64,000 bases of DNA, taken from CAWFPR01 sp963817635 (GTDB taxonomy: Bacteria; Acidobacteriota; Vicinamibacteria; Vicinamibacterales; 2-12-FULL-66-21). Under the pieces are notes generated by a model. That model was not told where the DNA came from. It saw nothing but the letters and a program-made list of their open reading frames with translations, and did not search any database. Positions within the stretch are counted from its first letter, which is position 1; every line of letters begins with the position of its first letter. The stretch spans positions 213,203-277,202 of the forward strand of contig CAWFPR010000014.1 in the NCBI GenBank assembly GCA_963817635.1, read 5' to 3'. A program made the position numbers and the translations under genes. Positions 55,752 through 64,000 of the stretch are shown piece after piece.

Positions 55752-56539
55752 ATGGAGCGTCATCGGATCGCCGCCATCTGCGCCGCCTCGGTGCTCGCCG
55801 TGGGGATCGCATTCACGACGCATGAAGCCGCGCACGCGGTTGCCGGCTGGATGGCCGGCGGCTCGCCGGCGTTGCTGACCGCGACGGAGGTCAAGGGCAA
55901 CTTCGACGCCCTCTCCCCGTCCGGATTCGTGGCCCTTGGCTCCGCTGGGTTTGTCGTCAATCTGCTGCTCTGCGGCCTGGGATGGTGGGGTCTGGCTCGC
56001 AAGTCGGTCACCCCCGACTTTCGGCTCGCCGCCTGGTTCTTCTTCGCCGTGAACGGGATGCTGGTGAGCACCGCGACAATCCTTGAGCCCGCCCTCGGCT
56101 GGGGCGACTGGATGACGATTCTCAGGCACCTGCCGGCGGCGGCGTTTCTCCGTGGTCTGTTCGCGGTGCTCGGCGTCGCGGGCACGTTGCTGGTTGCGCG
56201 GCGCTCGGCGGACGCACTCGCAACGCTCGTTCGTCCGGGCGATCCTCGAACGCGCGTCGCGGAAGCCCGCCGCATCGTGCTGGTCGGAGCCGCCGCGGCC
56301 GCCGTGCTGGTTCTCGGCGGCAGCGTGGCCAATCCTGTGGGAACGACGCGCGGAATTCTCCTCGGCCTGGGGGCGGGGGTGGGCTCCTTCCTGCCGTTGA
56401 TGGCAGCGCCCGCATGGTTCGGAGGGTCCCATCGACCGACGCCGCCAAGCCGGCAATGGGTCGATGGCCCTGGCTGCTCGCGGCAGGCGTGGTCACGGCC
56501 GTCATGTGGTTCGTCGTCGGGCCGGGTATCGTCTTGTAG
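55752..56539 (+). CDS. Multi-pass membrane protein with HEAAH motif, one late frameshift
   Basis: About 262 residues with five or six membrane helices. The first contains 'THEAAHAVAGWMAGG', an HExxH motif at the membrane face like that of site-2-protease (M50) zincins. 'LSPSGFVALGSAGFVVNLLLCGLGWW' follows, where a second metal ligand would be expected, but no clear NPDG motif is seen. An indel near 56430 hides the last helix; the corrected end 'PWLLAAGVVTAVMWFVVGPGIVL' stops at TAG 56537-56539. Protease activity is plausible, not proven. Confidence 0.7.
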
Positions 56540-56624
56540 GGCCGTGTTGCAGGGCCGTGCCCGAAGCCCGCCCGACCGCTGGTGATCCACGCTGACGTGG
56601 CGGCGGAGCAGGCAAAGGCGGGTG

Positions 56625-57473
56625 CTATTTCAGCATGGGCGCGGCAATCACGCCGACGTCCTCGTGGCCGTGCCCTTCGGCGATGGCGGCGTCCATCCGG
56701 GCCGCGACCCCCGGGAGGACGGCCAGCGGGCATCCGGCGGCGGTCTCGAGCATGAGCCGCATGTCCTTGCGTGCCATGGTCAGCTCGAAGCTCGCGGTGA
56801 AGTCCCCGGAGACCATCTTGCTCCCGCGCGCGGCCAGCATATTGCCGATGGGGAACGTCTCGAACAGCTTGACCGCGTCCGCCGGCGCGACATCGGCTCC
56901 CCGGGCGATCGCCATGACGTCCGCCACTCCCCCGGCAAGCACGAAGAGCATCGAGTTGCCGAACAGCTTGTAGGCGGCAGCCAGATCCGGACGCTCTCCG
57001 AGATATCGGACCTGGCCGGTCATTTCGTCCAGCGCAGGTTTGACGGCTTCGAAGTCCGCGGCCGCGCCAGACACCAGCATCATGCCCACGCCGTCGCGGG
57101 CCATCTGCGGCGACATGAACACCGGGGCGTGAACCATGTGCATGCCCTGCGCGGCCCGGCGCGGCAGCCGCTCCCGCGTTCGGGCGGGCAGCGTCGTGGT
57201 GTGATCCAGGACGATCGCGCCAGGCTCGAGGTGCCCCTGGACCCGATCGAGGATGGCCTCGACCACCTCGTCGTCGGGCAGGACCAGGTGGATGCGTTCG
57301 GCCCCCACCACGGCCGCTTCAGGTGTCGCGGCGACTGTGGCCCCGAGCGGTTCCAGCCTGCGCGCCTTCGATTCCGTCCTGTTCCAGACGGTCACCGCGT
57401 GACCGCGACCGAGCAGCCGCTCGACTATGCCGGAGCCCAGCAGGCCTGTCCCAAGAACTGCGATATGCGCCAT
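56625..57473 (-). CDS. NAD(P)-dependent oxidoreductase, 3-hydroxyisobutyrate dehydrogenase family
   Basis: This 282-residue protein has the Rossmann motif 'IAVLGTGLLGSGIVERLLGRGHAVTVWNRT', 'VLDHTTTLPARTRER', substrate motif 'HAPVFMSPQMARDG' (usually DAPVSGG) and catalytic Lys in 'YKLFGNSMLF' (usually xKxxNN). The altered DAPVSGG resembles glyoxylate/succinic semialdehyde-type or imine-reductase-like members, so the substrate is open. TACAAT ends 6 nt before ATG 57473 and there is no Shine-Dalgarno. Confidence 0.87.
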   Translation of the reverse strand: MAHIAVLGTGLLGSGIVERLLGRGHAVTVWNRTESKARRLEPLGATVAATPEAAVVGAERIHLVLPDDEVVEAILDRVQGHLEPGAIVLDHTTTLPARTRERLPRRAAQGMHMVHAPVFMSPQMARDGVGMMLVSGAAADFEAVKPALDEMTGQVRYLGERPDLAAAYKLFGNSMLFVLAGGVADVMAIARGADVAPADAVKLFETFPIGNMLAARGSKMVSGDFTASFELTMARKDMRLMLETAAGCPLAVLPGVAARMDAAIAEGHGHEDVGVIAAPMLK

Positions 57474-57479
57474 GAGCGA

Positions 57480-57543
57480 ATTGTAGCGCAACGACGCGCA
57501 TGGGCAGCACGGCGAAACACGGGCCACCATCGCACGTTACAAT
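57480..57543. promoter_or_regulatory. Back-to-back leaderless promoters
   Basis: TACAAT occurs on the minus strand at 57485-57480, 6 nt before ATG 57473, and on the plus strand at 57538-57543, 6 nt before ATG 57550. Neither gene has a Shine-Dalgarno. No good -35 is visible for either. Confidence 0.55.
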
Positions 57544-57549
57544 CGAGCC

Positions 57550-58221
57550 ATGGGGGCATCGTCACAGGACGTCGATCGAGCGCGCGCCTTCTACACACGG
57601 ATCAGCCGTGTCTACGACCGTCTCGCCGACGCAGACGAACGCACCGCGCGCGAGGCGGGCCTTCGCCTGCTGGACGCTCAGCCAGGCGAGCAGGTGCTCG
57701 AAATCGGCTACGGGACGGGGCACGCGCTCGCCAGCCTCGCGGAGGCAGTGGGGCCGCAGGGGCACGTGTTCGGGGTCGACGTCTCGGATGGCATGCGGCG
57801 GGTCGCCGAGCAGCGCCTGCGGGCCTCCGGCCTCGAGGAGCGCTGCAGCCTCGCGGTCGCCGCGATTCCCCCGCTGCCGTGGCCGGATCGGCAGTTCGAC
57901 TGCGCATTCCTGTCCTTCACACTGGAACTGTTCCCCGCCGACACCATTCCGCTCGTGCTGTCCGACACACGCCGGACGCTGAAACCGACCGGCCGTCTGT
58001 GTGTCGTGTCGATGCGCGCGCTCACGACAGGCGAAGAGGAGACATTCGCGGAGCGCGCCTACAAGTGGATGCACCGTCATTTCCCTCACCTCGTGGACTG
58101 CGCGCCGATCGACCTGCCGGCCTTGCTCAGAGAGAATGGCTTTTCGGTCGAATGCGAGCAGCGCCTGTCGATCTGGAGCATGCCGGTTTCCGTCTGCCTC
58201 GCGCGTGCGCCCACCTCCTGA
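57550..58221 (+). CDS. Class I SAM-dependent methyltransferase
   Basis: This 223-residue protein resembles the UbiE/Methyltransf_11 group: 'FYTRISRVYDRLAD', motif I 'VLEIGYGTGHALASLAEAVG', motif II 'VFGVDVSDGMRRVAEQRL', 'FDCAFLSFTLELFP' and 'LKPTGRLCVVSM'. The acceptor is unknown; similar proteins methylate quinones, phospholipids or small metabolites. It starts at an apparent leaderless ATG and is divergent from the oxidoreductase. Confidence 0.88.
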   Translation: MGASSQDVDRARAFYTRISRVYDRLADADERTAREAGLRLLDAQPGEQVLEIGYGTGHALASLAEAVGPQGHVFGVDVSDGMRRVAEQRLRASGLEERCSLAVAAIPPLPWPDRQFDCAFLSFTLELFPADTIPLVLSDTRRTLKPTGRLCVVSMRALTTGEEETFAERAYKWMHRHFPHLVDCAPIDLPALLRENGFSVECEQRLSIWSMPVSVCLARAPTS

Positions 58222-58263
58222 GGACGCGGCCTGCCGTTCCGGCCCTTGCGGACCGACACTTGC

Positions 58264-59262
58264 ATGACGCATGGTGTGCGAACAGCGACCACGCGAGCGC
58301 ATGGCTGGCACCTGACGCCGCTCGGCCTGCGGGTGCGGACCCACGCGGCCGCCGCCGCGCGGGCCGTGCTGCTCGTCGCCTTCGCGGCCCTGCTTCTCCG
58401 TGTCCTGATCGTGGTCGTCCCTTTCGTGCTCGACGCCGTCGAGGGATCGCGCATCCGTCCTCCCGTTCCGCCGGTGTCGCCGAACGTCCTCGTCAGCCTG
58501 ACCGACATGACACCTGTCAGGCTGACCACCACCCTCGCGTGGAAGCAACTGCCGATGACCACGATCGCCGATCGCGTATTGCACGACCAGTCGCTCTGGC
58601 GTGAGATGTTCATCCGCGACTGGGATACGGTGCCACTGGCACTCCGCGAGCGGGGGCTGTCGTCGATGCTCCACGCGTACCGGCGCGCGCTGTCCGGCCC
58701 CGCGGCATGGCGCACCATGAGCGTGGCAGACTGGGATCTCATTCCGCAGCCGGTTCGCGCCATCGCCTATCTGCGGATGACGTCGTACTGGGCGGTTCAT
58801 GAGCAGGTCGGCGCGGCGTTCGGTCTCGAGCCCCGGCGGGTCGCCCAGACGATCGGGGCAATCGTCATGGCGGAATCCTGGTTCGAGCACCGCGCGGTGA
58901 ACGAAAATGTCTGGGGCAATCGCGATCTCGGGCTGGCGCAGTGCTCAGACTACTGCCGCGACGAGCTGCTCGCGATGGCGTCCCGCGGCGATATCGCGTT
59001 CACGCCCTCGGAGGCGGACTATTTCAATCCGTTCATCGCGACCCGGATCGCCACGGTGTGGTTCGCGCGCGAACTCGGCCGCGCCGGCGGCGACGTGGAC
59101 CTTGCGATTCGCGCGTATCACCGCGGTATCGATCACGCGCTCGACGAACAGGGCGACGCCTACCTGGAGCGGGTGCTCGCCGAGCGCCGGCGTTACGTCC
59201 GTGCAGTTCAGGCGCCGCCCGCCTGGGCCTATCTCGTGCGCATCGCCGGCGAATCGGAGTAG
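58264..59262 (+). CDS. Membrane-anchored lytic transglycosylase-like protein
   Basis: This 332-residue protein has an N-terminal membrane helix ('AVLLVAFAALLLRVLIVVVPFVL') and a C-terminal SLT-like domain. 'IGAIVMAESWFEHRAVNENVWGNRDLGLAQCSDYC' matches the ESxFxxxAxS...GLMQ pattern with Glu as candidate catalytic acid. 'LAIRAYHRGIDHALDEQGDAYLERVL' resembles the AYNxG helix. It would cleave glycan strands in the periplasm. A TTG upstream (58246) is possible, but ATG 58264 is preferred. Confidence 0.72.
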   Translation: MTHGVRTATTRAHGWHLTPLGLRVRTHAAAAARAVLLVAFAALLLRVLIVVVPFVLDAVEGSRIRPPVPPVSPNVLVSLTDMTPVRLTTTLAWKQLPMTTIADRVLHDQSLWREMFIRDWDTVPLALRERGLSSMLHAYRRALSGPAAWRTMSVADWDLIPQPVRAIAYLRMTSYWAVHEQVGAAFGLEPRRVAQTIGAIVMAESWFEHRAVNENVWGNRDLGLAQCSDYCRDELLAMASRGDIAFTPSEADYFNPFIATRIATVWFARELGRAGGDVDLAIRAYHRGIDHALDEQGDAYLERVLAERRRYVRAVQAPPAWAYLVRIAGESE

Positions 59263-59286
59263 ATTGCAGAAGGAACCGTTCGTGCC

Positions 59287-59964
59287 ATGCGCGCGCTGAT
59301 AGTCGAAGACGATGCGACGATTGCGGAATTCGTGGCGAAGGGGCTGCGCGAGGCCGGCTTCGTCATCGACTGGGCCGCCGACGGCGAGGCGGGTCTCGAG
59401 CTGGCCACCCAGGCGCCGTACGATGTCGCCATCGTCGACGTCATGCTCCCGAAACTCGACGGCCTGTCGTTGATCAGGGCGATACGCCAGCGCCGCGTCT
59501 CCACGCCGGTGCTGATCCTGAGCGCGCGCCACACGGTGGACGATCGGGTGCGCGGCCTCGAGAGCGGCGGCGACGACTACCTCACCAAGCCGTTCGCGTT
59601 CGCCGAACTGGTTGCGCGCGTGCAGGCCCTCATCCGCCGCTCGACCGGCTCACCGGCGGCCACCGAGCTGACGGTGGGAGAACTGGCGCTGGACCTGATG
59701 ACGCGGCGCGCCTCGCGCGGGGGGCAGGAACTCGAACCCCTGCGGGCGCGGGAGTTCGCGCTCCTCGAGTACCTGATGCGCAACGCCGGGCGCGTCGTCT
59801 CGAAGACCATGATTCTCTCGCACGTGTGGGACTACAGCTTCGATCCGAGAACCAACGTCGTCGACGTCCTCGTGCACCGTTTGCGCGAGAAGATCGACAA
59901 GGGCTTCGAGCGCAAGATGCTCCAGACGGTCCGGGGAATTGGCTATGTCCTCGCGGTGGACTGA
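59287..59964 (+). CDS. OmpR-family response regulator
   Basis: The receiver domain has acidic pocket 'VEDD', phosphoacceptor Asp51 in 'IVDVMLPKLDG', and Lys in 'DDYLTKPFAF'. The winged-helix effector ends 'VVDVLVHRLREKIDKGFERKMLQTVRGIGYVL'. Length 225 is normal. Its end overlaps the kinase start. Three phased GTAA repeats upstream of degP (61355-61387) are its likely target. Confidence 0.96.
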   Translation: MRALIVEDDATIAEFVAKGLREAGFVIDWAADGEAGLELATQAPYDVAIVDVMLPKLDGLSLIRAIRQRRVSTPVLILSARHTVDDRVRGLESGGDDYLTKPFAFAELVARVQALIRRSTGSPAATELTVGELALDLMTRRASRGGQELEPLRAREFALLEYLMRNAGRVVSKTMILSHVWDYSFDPRTNVVDVLVHRLREKIDKGFERKMLQTVRGIGYVLAVD

Positions 59965-61338
59965 GCGGCTGCGGCACGCGCTCTCGTTTCGTCTCGCCCT
60001 CTGGTACGCCATCGTCTTCGTCGCGAGCTCGACCGCGCTCATCGCCCTCACCTACATCCTGCTGGCCGCCTCCCTCCGCCGCTACGATCGCGAGATGATC
60101 CAGGGCACCCTCGTGCAGTACGCCAGCGCCTACGCGCGCGGCGGCGCCGAAGCGCTCGATCGGGAGATTCGCGCGTCGCGCGTGGGTGCCGCGCCGGGCC
60201 CGTTCTTCGTCCGCACGATTGGCGCCGAACGCGACGTCATCTTTCTCAGCATCCCGGAAGCGTGGCGGCGCTTCGATTTGTCCAGGCTCGCCACGCCGCC
60301 GCTGAGCGGCGAACAGGGCTGGGCGACGCTCTCGACCGGCGACGGCGGCGATGTACTCGAGGTCGCGTCCCTCCGCTTCCCCGACGGCACGTCTTCCAGG
60401 TCGGCCGCAGCACCGAACGGCGCGAGGAGGTGCTCGCGCAGTTCCGTCGGGTCCTGCTCCTCGATTTCGTGTCCATCATTCTCATCGGTCTGGCCGGCGG
60501 CGCCGTGCTGACGGCGTCGGCGCTGCGACCGGTACGGACACTCGCCGAGACCGTGCGCGGCATCATGCGGACCGGCCGCACGGATTGCCGCGTCCCCGCG
60601 CCCGACACCGGCGACGCGTTCGGCGAGCTGAGCGTCCTCGTCAACGCGATGCTCGACCGCATCGACGCGGTGCTGGCCGGCATGCGGGGCGCGCTCGACA
60701 ACGTGGCGCACGATCTCCGCACGCCGATGACCCGGCTGCGCGGCATGGCCGAGGGCGCGCTCGCGTCGGAGGACCCCGCGGTGCTGCGCGATGCGCTCGG
60801 CGCCTGCCTCGAGGAGTCCGACCGCGTCATCGAGATGCTGAGCACACTGATGGACATCTCCGAGGCCGAGACGGGGACGATGGCACTCCGCCGGGAGCCG
60901 GTGGACCTGGGCGAACTCGTCCGGCAGACGGTGGACTTGTACGAGGACCTCGCCGAGGACAAGCACCTGACGATGACCGCCGCGGCCGACGAAGGACTCG
61001 TGGTGCCGGTCGATCGCAACCGGATGCGGCAGGTGCTCGCCAACCTCGTCGACAACGCCGTGAAGTACACGCCCGCCGACGGAGAGATTCACATTGCGGC
61101 CCGTCGCGACGGCCCCGGCGCCCTCATCTCGGTGTCCGACACCGGAACGGGCATTCCCGCCGACGAGCTGCCTCGCATCTGGGAACGGCTCTACCGCGGC
61201 GACAAGAGCCGATCCGAGCGGGGTCTCGGGCTCGGCCTGACGCTCGTCAAAGCCATCATCGAGGCTCACGGCGGCACGGTCGCTGTCGACTCGGCCCCCG
61301 GCCAGGGCGCCCGCTTCGACCTGCGGCTGCCGAGCTGA
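59945..61338 (+). CDS. Sensor histidine kinase, one frameshift
   Basis: Two membrane helices (about residues 18-45 and 175-195) flank a periplasmic sensor of about 125 residues. A HAMP linker follows, then H-box 'LDNVAHDLRTPMTRLRGMAEGAL', N-box 'QVLANLVDNAVKYTP', 'VSDTGTGIPADELPRIWERLYRGD' and G2 'GLGLGLTLVKAIIEAHGG'. An indel near 60393, in the sensor region, splits it. Start ATG 59945 lies inside the response-regulator gene. It pairs with that regulator, probably sensing envelope state. Confidence 0.94.
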
Positions 61339-61354
61339 CCCCAAACCTTTCACG

Positions 61355-61387
61355 GCTGTAATGAAGCTGTAAGGAACGGGTAATCCC
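61355..61387 (+). promoter_or_regulatory. Three phased GTAA repeats upstream of degP (response-regulator box)
   Basis: Units GCTGTAATGAA (61355-61365), GCTGTAAGGAA (61366-61376) and CGGGTAATCCC (61377-61387) place GTAA at exactly 11-bp intervals, one DNA turn, as OmpR-family dimers require. A -10-like TATCCT lies at 61395-61400, so the third repeat would cover the -35 region, as expected for an activator. Confidence 0.7.
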
Positions 61388-61437
61388 TGATTCGTATCCT
61401 CTTGCAGGGACGAAAACCCAGGCAACAGGAGATGACC

Positions 61438-62936
61438 ATGGATTACAGAGAAACGAGCGCGACACCCCGGCGACGGGCGCGGCGCGCGGGCGTGGGCGTG
61501 GCGGCAGGCGCGCTCCTGCTCATCGGGTCGGTCGCCGGATGGACCGCGGCCGAGAACGGTTTCGGCAACGCGGCGGCGGCGTCATCGGCCCGCGTCGTGT
61601 CGACCGCCCCGTCAACCGCTACGGACCGGACGATTGGCGCATCGAAGGACTCCTACGCCGGCGTTGTCGAGCAGGTGTCCCCCGCCGTCGTGACCATCCG
61701 TTCGGAGCGGCAGACCAGGCGCATCAGCCAGCAAATGCCGGACGATCCCCTCTTCCGCCAGTTCTTCGGTGAACGCTTCGGCCAGCGTGAGATGCCCAGC
61801 CAGCGTGAAGGCGCGCTCGGGTCTGGCGTCGTCGTGCGGCCGGACGGCTACATCCTGACCAACAACCACGTCGTGGACGGCGCCGAGCAGGTGACCGTCG
61901 AACTCACCGACGGGCGGACCCTGAAAGCCAAAATCGTCGGCGCGGACACCGCGACCGACCTCGCCGTGCTGAAGATCGACGGCAACAACCTCCAGACGCT
62001 CTCGCTCGGCGACTCCGACGCCGTCCGCGTCGGCGATGTCGTGCTCGCGGTCGGCAACCCGCTGGGTGTGGGCCAGACCGTGACGATGGGCATCGTGAGC
62101 GCCAAGGGGCGCGCCACGCCGGACGCGGGCGAAGGCTACGAGGACTTCATCCAGACCGATGCGCCGATCAACCAGGGCAATTCGGCGGCGCGCTGGTCAG
62201 CGCGGCGGTGAACTCATCGGCATCAACTCGCAAATCTTTTCGCCGACCCCACCGGCGGCAACATCGGCATCGGCTTTGCGATTCCGTCGAACATGGCGCG
62301 CAACGTCATGACGCAGCTCATTGATCACGGGTCAGGACGCCGCGGCATGATTGGCGTCACGATTCAGCCGGTGACGGCCGACATCGCGCGGAGCCTCGGG
62401 CTGAGCGACGTCCGCGGAGCCCTCGTGAACAGCGTCAACGCGGGCGGCCCGGCCGACGCGGCCGGCATTCGTCAGGGAGACGTGATCACGGCGCTCAACG
62501 GCGAAACCGTCAAGGACAGCAACGCGCTGCGCAACGAAGTGTCGCAGATGATGCCGGGCACCGAGACGAAGCTGACGCTGCTGCGCGACGGCAAGGAAGA
62601 GACCGTGACCGTGCAGCTCGCCGAACTGAAGCAGCAGGCGGCGGCGGACGACGAAGGTGGCCAGCAGAACAACGATTCCAGCGGGTTCGGCATGAGCGTG
62701 ACGCCGCTGACGCCGAACTGGCCAGTCAGCTTGGCGTCAAGACTCGCACGGGAGTGGTCATTGAAGACCTGCAGCCCGGCGGACGCGCCGCTGAAGCGGG
62801 ATTGCGCAACGGCGACGTGATTGCCAAGGTGGACGGCCAGGCGGTCGCCAGCGCCGACGCGCTGCGCTCGGCCCTCACGACCGGCAGCCGGCCGGCCCTG
62901 GTGCTCGTGCATCGCGGCGCGACCGCTTCTTCCTGA
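61438..62936 (+). CDS. degP: DegP/HtrA serine protease with two PDZ domains, about three frameshifts
   Basis: A membrane anchor or signal ('GVAAGALLLIGSVAGWTAAE') precedes the trypsin-like domain: His in 'ILTNNHVVDGAE', Asp in 'DTATDLAVLKID', and Ser in 'DAPINQGNS'. Two PDZ domains follow ('RGMIGVTIQPVTADIARSLGL' and 'VVIEDLQPGGRAAEAGL'). Frame breaks fall just after the catalytic Ser (about 62190-62245) and before PDZ2 (about 62725). AGGAG 6 nt before ATG 61438 sets the start. It degrades misfolded envelope proteins and is likely controlled by the adjacent two-component system. Confidence 0.93.
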
Positions 62937-62984
62937 CACTCGGCCGCGCGGCAAAGTAGGATAGAAGGAGGACGGAGAAGCAGA

Positions 62985-64000
62985 CTGCGAATCGAAGAGT
63001 ACGGCCTCATCGGTGACACCCAGACTGCAGCCCTCGTCGGGGGAACGGTTCGATCGACTGGCTGTGCATGCCACGCTTCGATTCGCCCGCCTGCTTCTCC
63101 GCCCTCCTGGGCGACGCCAGACATGGCCGCTGGCTGCTCGCGCCGCGCCGAGGGGACCGACCCGCCGGCGCTATCGCGGCCGTTCGCTGGTGCTCGAAAC
63201 CGAATTCACCACCCGACGGCGACGTCCGCGTCGTGGACTGCATGCCGCCGCGGACCACCGAGCCCGACTCGTGCGGATGGTCGAAGGCGTGAGCGGCGAG
63301 GTGCCGATGCGGATGGAGCTGGTTATCCGGTTCGACTACGGCTCGATCGTGCCGTGGGTGCGCAACACCGACGGCGCCTCCGGGCGATCGCCGGCCCCGA
63401 CGCGCTGCACTCTGCACGCCGGTTCAGACCGAGGGCGAGGGCCTGACGACCGCCGAGTTCACCGTCTGCGAGGGCGAGCGGGTGCCGTTCGTGCTGGCCT
63501 GGCACCCGTCGCACGAGACGCTCACGCCCATCGGCGTGCACGTGCCGTCGAAGACACGGCGCATGGTGGGAGAGCTGGTGCCGCCGATGCACCTATCACG
63601 GCGAATGGCGCGAGCAGGTGCTGCGTTCGCTGATCACGCTCAAGGCCCTCACTTCGCCCCACGGGCGGCATCGTCGCGGCGCCGACGACGTCGCTGCCCG
63701 AGCAGATCGGCGGCGTGCGCAACTGGGACTACCGCTACTGCTGGGTGCGTGACGCGACGTTTACGCTGTATGCGCTGCTGGTCGGCGGCTTCAGGACGAG
63801 GCATCGCCTGGCGTGAGTGGCTGATGCGTGCGGCGGCCGGCGATCCCGCAGACTGAAGATCATGTACGGTCTGGCCGGCGAGCGGCGGCTGACCGAGCTG
63901 GAACTGCCGTGGCTGCCCGGCTACGAGAACTCCTGGCCGGTGCGGACGGGCAACGCGGCCCAGAACCAGCTCCAGCTCGATATCTTCGGCGAAGTGATGG
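62985..64000 (+). CDS. Glycoside hydrolase family 15 (glucoamylase/trehalase-like), frameshifted and cut by the window end
   Basis: The N-terminal pattern 'RIEEYGLIGDTQTAALVGG' then 'GSIDWLCMPRFDSPACFSALLGD' is characteristic of bacterial GH15 proteins. Further on, 'RGRSLVLETEFTT', 'VRVVDCMPPR' and 'NWDYRYCWVRDATFTLYALL' (the last pieced from the frame near 63720) continue the match, including the conserved WxRD of the active site. Several indels lie between 63050 and 63850. No ATG is visible; a CTG at 62985 after AAGGAGG is the best guess. The C-terminal part lies beyond the window. Confidence 0.85.

Noticed and set aside
56622..58604. Plus-strand open frame of about 660 codons across the oxidoreductase and methyltransferase
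   Set aside because: It spans two recognised genes on different strands and has no domain of its own.

Overview
The window is a GC-rich bacterial chromosome segment. Gene content points to Acidobacteriota, perhaps the Vicinamibacteria: a SpoIVB-type S55 peptidase, a fused aroDE gene, several ECF sigma/anti-sigma pairs and a TPR-bearing sigma-54 activator. No rRNA or phylogenetic marker was compared, so the placement is inference. Genes are tightly packed, with ATGA or GTGA overlaps in almost every operon.

Layout. 1-16.2 kb: recG fragment, two exported proteins, an ECF sigma/anti-sigma pair, lexA, a second ECF module, then nth, a zincin, rsmA, rnj, ftsK, a cell-wall amidase, and pepA on the opposite strand. 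16.2-19.8 kb (minus): acetoacetyl-CoA ligase and thiolase with a JAMM-domain protein. 19.8-30.8 kb (minus): an aromatic amino-acid supra-operon aroDE-trpE-trpG-trpD-trpC-trpF-trpB-trpA-aroQ-aroF-tyrA-GNAT. It is preceded by a promoter, a leader peptide containing Tyr-Trp-Trp-Trp-Tyr, a possible antiterminator and an intrinsic terminator, which together read as a ribosome-mediated attenuator. 31.0-38.2 kb: S55 peptidase, a large secreted propeller-like protein, an ECF/anti-sigma pair and a TPR protein. 38.3-41.5 kb (minus): a large sigma-54 activator. 41.6-52.3 kb: aroC-def-fmt-rsmB-PASTA-rpe-thioesterase-epimerase-bamD, then pgsA (minus) and a sugar-nucleotide pair. 52.3-55.5 kb: a small decayed genomic island in tRNA-Gly(CCC), bounded by a 23-bp direct repeat and carrying an integrase remnant, a permease remnant and a CocE-type hydrolase. 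55.7-64 kb: a membrane zincin-like protein, an oxidoreductase, a methyltransferase, a transglycosylase-like protein, a response regulator/kinase/DegP cassette with phased operator repeats, and a GH15 glycosidase cut by the window end.

Two recurring habits stand out. First, many genes at the head of a transcription unit have a -10 hexamer ending 6-7 nt before the start codon and no Shine-Dalgarno, which suggests leaderless mRNAs. Second, several gaps carry short tandem repeats of different unit.

A caution: at least fifteen conserved genes carry single-base frameshifts, and correcting them restores a full family match (trpA, trpC, trpF, aroDE, aroC, rsmB, degP, thiolase and others). They cluster at 16-26, 42-46 and 60-64 kb. 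This looks like assembly error rather than pseudogenisation, and it also creates apparent gene fusions. Such genes are annotated over their full span with the break noted.
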